Shown here: piece after piece, positions 49,772-58,500 of the stretch
Layout of the letters: every line of letters begins with the position of its first letter
Position numbering within the stretch: the first letter of the stretch is position 1
DNA from: Granulicella sp. L60
GTDB taxonomy: Bacteria > Acidobacteriota > Terriglobia > Terriglobales > Acidobacteriaceae
DNA: 64,000 bases
Assembly: GCF_009765825.1 (NCBI RefSeq)
Contig: NZ_LMUR01000022.1
Location: 590,320-654,319, forward strand
Reading direction: 5' to 3'
Position numbers and translations under genes: made by a program
Notes under the pieces: generated by a model
Database searches by the model: none
What the model was told of the DNA's origin: nothing
Seen by the model: the letters and a program-made list of their open reading frames with translations, nothing else

Positions 49772-50194
49772 TTATGAGTTGTTGAGCAGGAAGGCGTGGG
49801 GGAGCAGGTCGGCGATGGTGGTTTGGGCTGTGCCGTCTGCGCCGGGGAAGAAGACGATGGTGTCGGGGGTGCTGAACTCGTGGATGGTCTGGCGGCAGGC
49901 TCCGCAGGGCTGGCTGGCGGTGGCGTTGAGGTTGACGACGGTGATGGCGCGGATGCGGATGCCGGGGCCGTGGAGGGCGACGGCGGAGGCGATGGCGGAC
50001 TGCTCGGCGCAGACGGTGAGGCGGTAGGAGGCGTTTTCGACGTTGCAGCCGGTGACGATCCCTCCGCTGGTGAGAAGGAGCGCGGCGCCGACGCGGAAGT
50101 GGCTGTAGGGCGCGTAGGCGTGGTGAGCGGTGGCGGTGGCGTGATGCTCTAGCTCGGCGATCTGTGCGGCGGTGAGGCTGGGAGAAGACGACAT
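49772..50194 (-). CDS. cdd: Cytidine deaminase
   Basis: Cdd deaminates cytidine and deoxycytidine to uridine and deoxyuridine. The 140-residue, homotetramer-type protein has zinc ligands Cys62 (in VCAEQ) with catalytic Glu64, and Cys97 and Cys100 in QPCGACRQ. The substrate loop is in FRVGAALL and TGCNVENASY. It is the first gene of the cdd-deoA pair. Confidence 0.93.
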   Translation of the reverse strand: MSSSPSLTAAQIAELEHHATATAHHAYAPYSHFRVGAALLLTSGGIVTGCNVENASYRLTVCAEQSAIASAVALHGPGIRIRAITVVNLNATASQPCGACRQTIHEFSTPDTIVFFPGADGTAQTTIADLLPHAFLLNNS

Positions 50195-50279
50195 GATGTG
50201 GTGAGGCTATCGGGTGTGAGGGGAGGATAGCAAGTGGCGGTGCGCTAATGGTTATAGCTCTGCGCCCGATATAGGAGAT

Positions 50280-52481
50280 GTGGACGACCTGACTAAAGAA
50301 TTTATCGCAGAGAGCCAGGAGGGTCTGGACCGGATGGAACGGTGCCTGACCGAACTGGAGACGCGGCCTGATGACGCGGAGTTGCTGGGCGAGATCTTTC
50401 GCGCGGTGCATACGATCAAGGGGACGACGGGATTTCTTGGCTTCGACCGGCTGGAGAAGCTGGCGCACTCGGGAGAACATCTGCTGGGCTCGCTGCGCGA
50501 TGGGAGACTGACGGTGACGTCGGACCTGATCAGCGGGCTGTTGCGGCTGATGGATGGGCTGCGCGCGATTCTGGTGCTGATCGAAGAGACGGGTGGCGAG
50601 GGAACGCGGGCGGGCGACGAGGATGGGGAGTTGATCGCAGAGCTGGCTGAGTTGAATGGGCAGATGCCTGCTGAACATGTCGAGGAGCGGGAGTCTGGGC
50701 TGGAGATTGCGCTCGTCGAGGGCACTCGAACGTCTGAGGCTCCGGTGGCCACGATGCCGGTTGCAGGCGCGGCTGGGCCAGTGCTGGAGAAGACAAGCGG
50801 TGGTGGCGGCGATAAGACGCTGCGTATAGACGTCGATGTGTTGAACCGCATGATGAACCTGGTGGGCGAGCTGGTGCTGACGAGAAACCAGATGTTGCAG
50901 AGCGGGATGGAGGCGGCGAACTTTCCTGAGTTGGCGCGGCGGCTGGATAGTGTGACGGCGGACCTTCGCGAGACCGTGATGCAGGCGAGGATGCAGCCGG
51001 TTGGGAATCTGTTTGGGAAGTTTCCTCGGATGGTTCGGGATCTCTCGCGGACGTGTGGGCGCGAGGTGCGGGTTGAGTTCAGCGGGCAGGAGACGGGACT
51101 GGATAAGAGTCTGCTGGAGGCGATCAAAGATCCGCTGACGCATGCGGTGAGGAATGCGGTCGATCATGGGATTGAATCGCCGGCGGATCGGGTTCTGGCG
51201 GGGAAGGCGGCGGAGGGTTGTCTTCGGCTGCGGGCGTTCCATGAGAGCGGCTCGGTGGTGATCGAGGTGGCTGATGACGGCGCCGGGATTCCGACGGAGC
51301 GGGTGTTGCAGAAGGCGATCGAACGCAACCTGGTAACGGCGGAGCAGGCCGCGGAGATGTCCGAACGCGAGGTGCTGCAGCTGATCTTTCTGCCGGGATT
51401 TTCTACTGCGGCGGCGGTGACGACGGTTTCGGGCCGTGGCGTCGGCATGGATGTGGTGCGGGCGAATGTCGAGAAGGTGGGCGGGAGCGTCGAGCTGGAG
51501 TCACGCAAAGGACTGGGTACAACGCTACGCCTGCGGGTGCCACTGACGCTGGCGATTGTCCCGTCGCTTGTGGTGCGCAGCGGAGGACACAGCTTCGCGC
51601 TGCCGCAGAGTGCGCTGGTGGAGCTGGTGGATATACCGCAGCGGGAGTTCGCGCAGGTGGTACAGCGGATTGGGTCTTCGGAGCTGTTTCGACTGCGGGA
51701 GCGATTGCTGCCGATGGTGTGGCTAGACAGGTTGCTTGGGCTTGAGACGGAATCTCCTGAGACGTCGAAGGGACATTACCTGGCGGTGCTGGAAGCGGAG
51801 GGCTGCAGGTATGGGCTGGTGGTGGACGATCTGATGTCGCCGGAGGAGATTGTGGTGAAGCCGCTGTCGCCCGTGCTGCGTGAGATCGGGCTGTTCTCCG
51901 GAGCGACGGTGCTGGGTAATGGGACTCTGGCTTTGATTCTGGATATTGGGGCGACGGCGGCGCGTGCCGGGGTGAAACCGGTCGAGGAAGAGAGTGGAGA
52001 CGCGGAGGCGAGCGAGTCTAGCAAGACGAAGGGCGCAGGGAGGGCGGAGGCCTCGTTCCTGATCTTCGCAGACGGTGCTCGCGGACGGACGGCGCTACCG
52101 CTGAATGTGGTGGAGCGGATTGAGAGCGTGCCGCTGAGCCAGATCGAGTATGCGGGGGGACGTCCTCTGTTGCAGTATCGCGGTGAGCTGTTGCCGCTGA
52201 AGGATGACGGCGGTGTGCTGGCGGAGCTGGAGTTGGAACAGCGGGCAGGCGAAGAGGTGTTGGTGACGGTGCTGATCTGCGGCGGCCGAGTGGCGGGTGG
52301 AGTGCAGCGGGTGGGCATGGTGGTGCGGAAGGTGCTCGATGTATCCGATGGCACGCTGCTGGATGCGGATGCCGCCGAAGGGATGGAGCTGGCGATGGTC
52401 AAGGACAGGGTCACAATGGTTCATCGCGAGTCGGGCATGAGTGTTGGGACGGGTGCAGCGGCATGGCAGGAGGTTGCGTGA
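50280..52481 (+). CDS. cheA: Chemotaxis histidine kinase CheA
   Basis: The 733-residue kinase has an N-terminal Hpt domain with phospho-acceptor His44 (AVHTIKGTTGF). A short linker (about 105-175) carries no recognisable P2 domain. The dimerisation helices (about 180-240) and the ATPase follow: N box 288-299 (HAVRNAVDHGIE), G1 DDGAGI 332-337, G2 GRGVGMDVV 385-393. A CheW-like domain lies at about 425-560, and a second CheW-like segment at about 590-720 (SFLIFADGARGRTALPLNVV). The start is GTG 50280 after AGGAG. It heads the operon cheA-cheW-cheY-cheB-cheR. Confidence 0.93.
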   Translation: MDDLTKEFIAESQEGLDRMERCLTELETRPDDAELLGEIFRAVHTIKGTTGFLGFDRLEKLAHSGEHLLGSLRDGRLTVTSDLISGLLRLMDGLRAILVLIEETGGEGTRAGDEDGELIAELAELNGQMPAEHVEERESGLEIALVEGTRTSEAPVATMPVAGAAGPVLEKTSGGGGDKTLRIDVDVLNRMMNLVGELVLTRNQMLQSGMEAANFPELARRLDSVTADLRETVMQARMQPVGNLFGKFPRMVRDLSRTCGREVRVEFSGQETGLDKSLLEAIKDPLTHAVRNAVDHGIESPADRVLAGKAAEGCLRLRAFHESGSVVIEVADDGAGIPTERVLQKAIERNLVTAEQAAEMSEREVLQLIFLPGFSTAAAVTTVSGRGVGMDVVRANVEKVGGSVELESRKGLGTTLRLRVPLTLAIVPSLVVRSGGHSFALPQSALVELVDIPQREFAQVVQRIGSSELFRLRERLLPMVWLDRLLGLETESPETSKGHYLAVLEAEGCRYGLVVDDLMSPEEIVVKPLSPVLREIGLFSGATVLGNGTLALILDIGATAARAGVKPVEEESGDAEASESSKTKGAGRAEASFLIFADGARGRTALPLNVVERIESVPLSQIEYAGGRPLLQYRGELLPLKDDGGVLAELELEQRAGEEVLVTVLICGGRVAGGVQRVGMVVRKVLDVSDGTLLDADAAEGMELAMVKDRVTMVHRESGMSVGTGAAAWQEVA

Positions 52482-53014
52482 GACTAGGGGAGTGGGACAG
52501 GGCGGACGAGATACAGGATGAAGACGATGCTGTGTCTCTTTGTTCGCTGTATGCGGGTAGCGAGAGTTTTGGTATCGATACGAACAAGATCCGTGAGGTG
52601 TTGGGGGAGCGTGAGCTTCAACGGGTGCCGATGTCGCCCGCGTTTATCGCAGGCGTGGTGCCGTATCGGGGTGAGGTGTTGACCACGGTGAACCTGCGTG
52701 CGCTGCTGGGGATGGAGGAGCATGCGGGACGTTGTTGTGTGCTGGTGATGGAGGATGATGGCGCGGGAGAACGTTTTGGGCTAGTGGTAGATGCAGTCGG
52801 TGGAGTGGTGACGGTGAGCCGCAGAAAGCTCGAAGCGAATCCGTGCACGCTGGAGGCTCGCGGCAGATGGTTGTTTGACGGTGCTTACAAGATGGAGACC
52901 GGTCTGATGATTCGCCTGGATCCGATGAAGCTGTGTCCGTCGCGGCTGTCGGAGACTGGGTTGTTTCGACCGAGTATGAATGGAGGTACGGATGCGAGCC
53001 CTGATCGTCGATGA
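52478..53014 (+). CDS. cheW: Chemotaxis coupling protein CheW
   Basis: The CheW-type protein of about 178 residues links receptors to CheA. The fold is recognisable from LCSLYAGSESFGIDTNKIREVL through VPMSPAFIAGVVPYRGEVLTTVNLRALL to the FGLVVDAVGGV strand. An ATG at 52463 lies in frame, but GTG 52478 follows AGGAGG and overlaps the cheA stop (GTGA), so coupled translation from 52478 is chosen. The C-terminal part (about 150-178) is not conserved and overlaps cheY. Confidence 0.88.
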   Translation: MRLGEWDRADEIQDEDDAVSLCSLYAGSESFGIDTNKIREVLGERELQRVPMSPAFIAGVVPYRGEVLTTVNLRALLGMEEHAGRCCVLVMEDDGAGERFGLVVDAVGGVVTVSRRKLEANPCTLEARGRWLFDGAYKMETGLMIRLDPMKLCPSRLSETGLFRPSMNGGTDASPDRR

Positions 53015-53363
53015 TTCCAGTTTTATCCGTGAGTATCTGCGACATCTGCTGCACCGGATGGGAGTTGTGTGCAAAGAGGCTGTGGACGGTAGCGATGCGC
53101 TGAGTGTGTTGGCCGCTGAGCAGGACTTCGACCTGATGCTGCTGGATGTGAATATGCCGGTGATGAATGGGTTGGAGTGTGTGAAGGCGCTGCGCGCGGC
53201 GAGGCTCGGTCCTGAGATGAAGGTGATGATGGTGACGACCGAGGCGGATCACTCGTTCATTGCTACGGCGCTGGATAATGGCGCGGACGAGTTTCTGATG
53301 AAGCCGTTTACTCCGGAGAGCCTTCGCGAGAAGATGCTTCTGCTTGGATTTATCGCTGCTTGA
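52992..53363 (+). CDS. cheY: Response regulator, CheY type
   Basis: This is a single receiver domain of 123 residues. The acidic pocket is Asp7-Asp8 (IVDDSS), the phospho-acceptor Asp52 (LLDVNMPVMNG), the conserved Thr in MVTTEA and Lys in LMKPFT. There is no output domain, so it acts by binding a partner (flagellar motor or another effector). ATG 52992 has GGAGGT four bases upstream and lies inside the cheW end (23-bp overlap). Confidence 0.9.
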   Translation: MRALIVDDSSFIREYLRHLLHRMGVVCKEAVDGSDALSVLAAEQDFDLMLLDVNMPVMNGLECVKALRAARLGPEMKVMMVTTEADHSFIATALDNGADEFLMKPFTPESLREKMLLLGFIAA

Positions 53364-53389
53364 GAACAGACATATAAAGGAACTTCAGC

Positions 53390-54616
53390 ATGGAGATGAA
53401 GCAGGAACGGCCCATCCGCGTCCTGGCTGCGGACGATTCGGCGGTGATGCGGGGGATTATGGCGAAGCTGTTTGGCACTCATGCGCAGGATCGGCTGAGT
53501 GAGCTTCCGCGCATGGAGCTGTGCGGCATGGCACGGGATGGGATGGAGTGCCTGGAGTCGGTGAAGCAGCTTCAGCCGGATGTGTTGGTTCTGGATCTTG
53601 AGATGCCGAAGCTGAATGGCCTGGATGTGCTGGACCGGCTGCGGGCGGATCACTCGAAGCTGCCGGTGATTATGTGCAGCTCGTATACCGAGTATGGTGC
53701 GCGTTCCACGCTTGAGGCACTGGCGAGGGGAGCTTCGGACTATGTGACCAAGCCGGCGGAGCAGCGGGATTTTGCCTCGGCGATGCAATCCCTTTCACGT
53801 CAGTTGTTGCCACGAATTGCTGCACTGGCGAAGGACACTGTTCGAAAGGGAGAGGTGAGGGCTGGCTCGTCGATCGGGATCCCGACAGCGGGGTTGAAGG
53901 TAACATCGACGACAAAGCCTCTTTCACCGATAGAGGTGATTGTGATCGGCCTATCTACAGGGGGGCCGGCTGCGCTGGAGCAGCTGCTCCCAAGCTTGCC
54001 GGCGGATTTTCCTGTGCCAGTGTTGATTGTGCAGCACATGCCGAAGTTGTTTACCGGGGCGCTGGCGGAACGGCTGGATCGGTGCTGTGCGCTGCGTGTG
54101 GAGCAGGCTTACGACGACGCGATGATCCGTCCGGGAACGATATGGTTGGCTCCGGGCGACGCGCATATGGAGGTGGCGCCGCGACGGAAGATGGCTGGTG
54201 AGGAAGGGGGAGTCACGGGGATGCGCGGGGGCAGGGTGCGGCTGCATCAGCAGGAGCCTCTCAACCACTGCAGGCCTTCGGTGGACTACCTTTTCTACTC
54301 TGCAGCACGGATGTACGGTGCGGGGGCGTTGGCGCTAATGATGACTGGCATGGGATCGGACGGGCTGGATGGGGCACGGGCCGTACATGAAGGCGGAGGG
54401 GTGGTGCTGGCCCAGGATGAGGCGAGTTCCGCGGTGTGGGGCATGCCGGGGCGGGTGTCGGAGGCTGGGATTGCGGACGCGACGCTGCCGCTGTCGGCGA
54501 TCGCAGGGGCGCTGCGCCAGAGAGTGAGTGGGGAGTGGGTGACGAAGCATGAGACAGGGAGCCGGCATCCTGCGGTAGAGACGGCGCGAAGGGAGGTGCA
54601 GCATGGCCTGCTCTGA
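53390..54616 (+). CDS. cheB: Chemoreceptor glutamate methylesterase CheB
   Basis: The 408-residue two-domain protein removes methyl groups from receptor glutamates. The receiver domain has Asp69 (VLDLEMPKLNG) and Lys121 (YVTKPAE). The methylesterase domain has Ser189 (IGLSTGGPAAL), His216 (VQHMP) and the Asp of MMTGMGSDGLDGA. AAAGGAA precedes the ATG. It overlaps cheR by 14 bp. A CheB/CheR pair implies methylated receptors encoded elsewhere. Confidence 0.93.
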   Translation: MEMKQERPIRVLAADDSAVMRGIMAKLFGTHAQDRLSELPRMELCGMARDGMECLESVKQLQPDVLVLDLEMPKLNGLDVLDRLRADHSKLPVIMCSSYTEYGARSTLEALARGASDYVTKPAEQRDFASAMQSLSRQLLPRIAALAKDTVRKGEVRAGSSIGIPTAGLKVTSTTKPLSPIEVIVIGLSTGGPAALEQLLPSLPADFPVPVLIVQHMPKLFTGALAERLDRCCALRVEQAYDDAMIRPGTIWLAPGDAHMEVAPRRKMAGEEGGVTGMRGGRVRLHQQEPLNHCRPSVDYLFYSAARMYGAGALALMMTGMGSDGLDGARAVHEGGGVVLAQDEASSAVWGMPGRVSEAGIADATLPLSAIAGALRQRVSGEWVTKHETGSRHPAVETARREVQHGLL

Positions 54617-55430
54617 TTCAGACTACGCCTATCTGCGAGAGCTTGTGCTGGAGCAGTCTTCGAACCAGATTGATCCGTCGCGCAACGCTCTGTTCGATAC
54701 GAGGTTGACGCCGATTGCGCGTATCTCGGGAGCATCGAACCTCGAGAGTTTTGTGGGCATGTTGAAGGCGGGGCGGCCGGCGCATCTTCATCGCGCGGTG
54801 GCGGAGGCCATGACGATTAATGAGACGAGCTTCTTTCGCGACGTGAAGCCGTACGATATGCTGCGCGCGGTGATTCTGCCGAGGCTGATCGAGCAGCGGA
54901 TGAAGGAGCGGCGGCTGCGGATATGGAGCGCGGCGAGTTCGACCGGGCAGGAGGCTTACAGCATTGCAATGCTAATCGTGGAGCATTTTCCTGATATCGC
55001 GCACTGGGATGTGAAGATCATCGGAACCGATATCTCTCGACAGGTGTTGGAGTACGCGCAGAGGGGGAGATACAGGCGGCTAGAGGTTAATCGCGGGTTG
55101 CCAGCGCGGATGTTGCTGAAGTACTTTGTGCGCGATGGGGAGGAGTGGGAGGTGAGCGATAAAGTTCGATCGATGTGTGAGTTTCAGTATGCGAATCTTT
55201 GTGCGCCGCTGCCACGGTTGGCGGTGTTCGACCTTGTGATGCTGAGAAATGTGTTGTTGTATTTCTCGCAGAACGATCGGACTCATCTCTTCGGCGATGT
55301 TCATCGGAAGATGAGTCCGAGTGGGTATCTTGTGTTGGGGAATGCGGAGCAAGCGGAGGACTCTACCGATCTGTTTGAAGTGGAGTTTGCGGCGAACTGC
55401 TATTTTTACCGGCCGGTGAACGGATCGTGA
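54603..55430 (+). CDS. cheR: Chemoreceptor methyltransferase CheR
   Basis: The 275-residue S-adenosylmethionine-dependent methyltransferase modifies receptor glutamates. The N-terminal helical domain contains NETSFFRD. The SAM motif I is IWSAASSTGQEAYSIAM, with IGTDISRQVLEYAQRGRY and the later VMLRNVLLYFS typical of CheR. GGAGG lies eight bases before the ATG. It is the last gene of the chemosensory operon. No tetratricopeptide extension is present. Confidence 0.93.
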   Translation: MACSDSDYAYLRELVLEQSSNQIDPSRNALFDTRLTPIARISGASNLESFVGMLKAGRPAHLHRAVAEAMTINETSFFRDVKPYDMLRAVILPRLIEQRMKERRLRIWSAASSTGQEAYSIAMLIVEHFPDIAHWDVKIIGTDISRQVLEYAQRGRYRRLEVNRGLPARMLLKYFVRDGEEWEVSDKVRSMCEFQYANLCAPLPRLAVFDLVMLRNVLLYFSQNDRTHLFGDVHRKMSPSGYLVLGNAEQAEDSTDLFEVEFAANCYFYRPVNGS

Positions 55431-55538
55431 TCTTTTTCGTGAGATAGGAAGCCGGACATGGAAGGACCGGCTTGCATCCTATACTTATGCGGCTATGTGC
55501 GGGCTGTCTATGCATCCGGCTGCTGAGAGTATAGAGAG

Positions 55539-58500
55539 ATGATGCGGCGAAGTGCTTCCAGTTCGAAGAAAAAAATGAGTGCTGAGGGTGCTGGCTTGGT
55601 CGAGCCCCCACAGGATCTTGCGGCTGCGGGCAATGCGGCGTTGGCGCTGTTTCATCCGATTACGGCGAAGTGGTTTCGGGCGGTGTTCGATGGTCCGACT
55701 GCTCCGCAGGTGGAGGGGTGGCCGGCGATTGCGCGTGGAGAGTCGACGCTGATTCTTGCGCCGACTGGAACGGGCAAGACGCTGACGGCGTTTCTGTGGT
55801 GTCTCGATAAGCTGATGATGCGGACTGCACCTGAGCAGGGGCGTGGATGCCGGGTGGTGTATCTTTCGCCGCTGAAGGCGTTGGCTGCGGACGTGGAGCG
55901 TAACCTGCGTTCGCCGTTGGTAGGCATTGCGAATATGGCGAAGCGGGAGGGCATCGAGGTGCGGATGCCTGAGATCAGCGTACGCACGGGGGATACGTCG
56001 CCGAAGGAGCGGGCGCGGTTCAAGAGGCATCCTGGGAACATCTTGATTACGACGCCGGAGAGTCTTTACTTGTTGCTGACGTCAGAGGCGGGCGAGGCGC
56101 TGCGGTCGGTGGAGACGGTGATCGTGGATGAGATTCACGCCCTTGTACCGAGTAAGCGCGGGGCACATATGGCGCTGTCGCTGGAGCGGCTAGAGGCACT
56201 GACGGGGAGAAAGTTGCAGCGAATCGGGCTCTCTGCGACGCAGAGACCGCTGGAAGAGGTGGCGCGGTTTCTGGGTGGTGCAGAGGCTTCGGAGTATGTA
56301 GGTGATATCGATACAAATGTGAGTCAGCAGTTGGAGGTCGAGGCGGAGACGAATAGCGTGCTGATGGAGGTTGCAGGGCGCGAGGGAAGCGCGGTTGAGA
56401 GTGGGGTAGGTGCGCCGCGGTTTCGGCCGGTAACGGTGGTGAATGCCGGAGCTAGGAAGTTGCTGGAGCTTACGGTGGAGGTTCCGGTTGAGGATATGGC
56501 GCGACTGGGGGAGATTCAGGAGCAGCCGAGTGGGCCAGCTTCGCAGGGGCCTAAGCGAACGTCCATCTGGCAGTCGATTCATCCGCGGTTGCTGGAGATC
56601 ATCCAGGGGCGGACGTCGACGCTGATCTTTGTGAATGCGCGGCGGGTGGCAGAGCGGCTTGCGGGGGCTTTGAACGAGCTTGCAGGAGAGCAGATTGCAC
56701 GGGCGCACCATGGCTCGTTGGCGGCTACGCAGAGGACTGAGATTGAGGAGTTGTTGAAGGCTGGGAAGATCAAGGCGCTGGTGGCGACTTCGTCGTTGGA
56801 GCTTGGGATCGATATGGGGGCGATCGACCTGGTAATTCAGATTGAGGCTCCTCCAAGCGTGGCGAGTGGAATGCAGCGCATTGGAAGGGCGGGGCACCAG
56901 GTGGGTGCGCCTTCGCATGGAATTATCTTTCCGAAGTATCGGGCTGATCTGATTGCATGTGCAGCGGTGACGCGGGCGATGCATGAAGGACATGTGGAGT
57001 CAACGCGGTTTTTGAGGAATCCGCTGGATGTGCTGGCGCAGCAGATGGTCGCGGTGATTGCGCATCCACCGTTGAACGTTGCGGATGCTGAGCGGCGAAC
57101 GAAACATACGTCGGAAGAAGAGGAAAGCCCGGGGATTAGTTACGCCGCTCTGTTTGCACTGGTTCGGAGTGCGGCGCCGTTTGCGGGGTTGAGCCAGAGT
57201 GCGTTCGATGGTGTGCTGGATATGCTTGCGGGGCGGTATCCGTCGGACGAGTTTGCGGAGTTGCGGCCGCGGATTACGTGGGACAGGACGAGGAACTGGA
57301 TTACTCCGAGAGCGGGGGTGAAGCGAATTGCGATTCTGAATGGAGGGACGATTCCGGATCGCGGGACGTATGGAGTTTTTCTTGCAGGGCAGAGAAGCAA
57401 GCCGGTGCGGGTGGGTGAGCTGGATGAGGAGATGGTGTTCGAGAGCAGGACTGGCGACACGTTTATTCTGGGGGCGTCGGCGTGGCGGATCGATGAGATT
57501 ACGCATGATCGCGTGTTGGTGACGCCGGCTCCGGGCGAGGCGGGGAAGATGCCGTTCTGGCATGGGGACCAGGCGGGAAGGCCGCTGGAGTTTGGACGGA
57601 GGATTGGCACGCTGGTTCGGGAGTTGCGGGACGCGCCGCGAAACGTTGCGGTGGCGAGACTGACGACGGAGCACGATTTGCAGCCGGGTGCGGCGGAGAA
57701 TGTGCTGCGGTATCTGGCCGATCAGGAGCTCGCTACTGTTGTGGTTCCCGATGACCGAAATATTGTGATTGAGCGGGTGAGGGATGAGCTGGGCGACTGG
57801 CGCGTGTGTGTGCTGACGCCGTTTGGTAGCAGAGTGCATGCGCCGTGGGCGATGGCGGTGACGGCGAAGTTGCGTGCTGTGAGTGGGCAGGAGGTGGAGA
57901 CGATGTGGTCGGAGGATGGCTTTGTGCTGCGCTTTCCTGAGACCGAGGAGGCTCCTGCTGTCGAGCCGATTTTGATGGAGGCGGAAGAGGCTGCGGAGCT
58001 GGTACTGCGACAGTTGGGATCGACTGCTTTATTTGCGGCAAAGTTTCGTGAGAGTGCGGCCAGGGCTTTGTTGCTGCCGAGACGGCGGGCGGATGGGCGG
58101 ACGCCGTTGTGGCAGCAGAGGAAGCGGGCGTATGACCTTTTGAGTGTGGCCAGTAGATATGCGAGCTTTCCGATTTTACTGGAGGCGTACCGCGAGTGTT
58201 TGCGGGATGTGTTTGATATGCCCGCTCTGATGGAGACGCTGCGGGGGATTGGGAGCCGGTCGTTGCGGGTGCATACGGTGGATTCGCGGACGCCTTCGCC
58301 GTTTGCCTCGGCGTTGCTGTTCAGCTATGTGGCGAACTACATCTATGACGGTGATGCGCCGTTGGCGGAGAGGCGGGCGCAGGCGCTTTCGATCGATCAG
58401 GATCAACTGCGGGAGTTGATGGGGGATGCGGATCTTCGGGAGCTGCTGGACGTCCATGCGATTGAAGAGACGGAGGAGCAGTTGCAGTGCCTGGCGGAGA

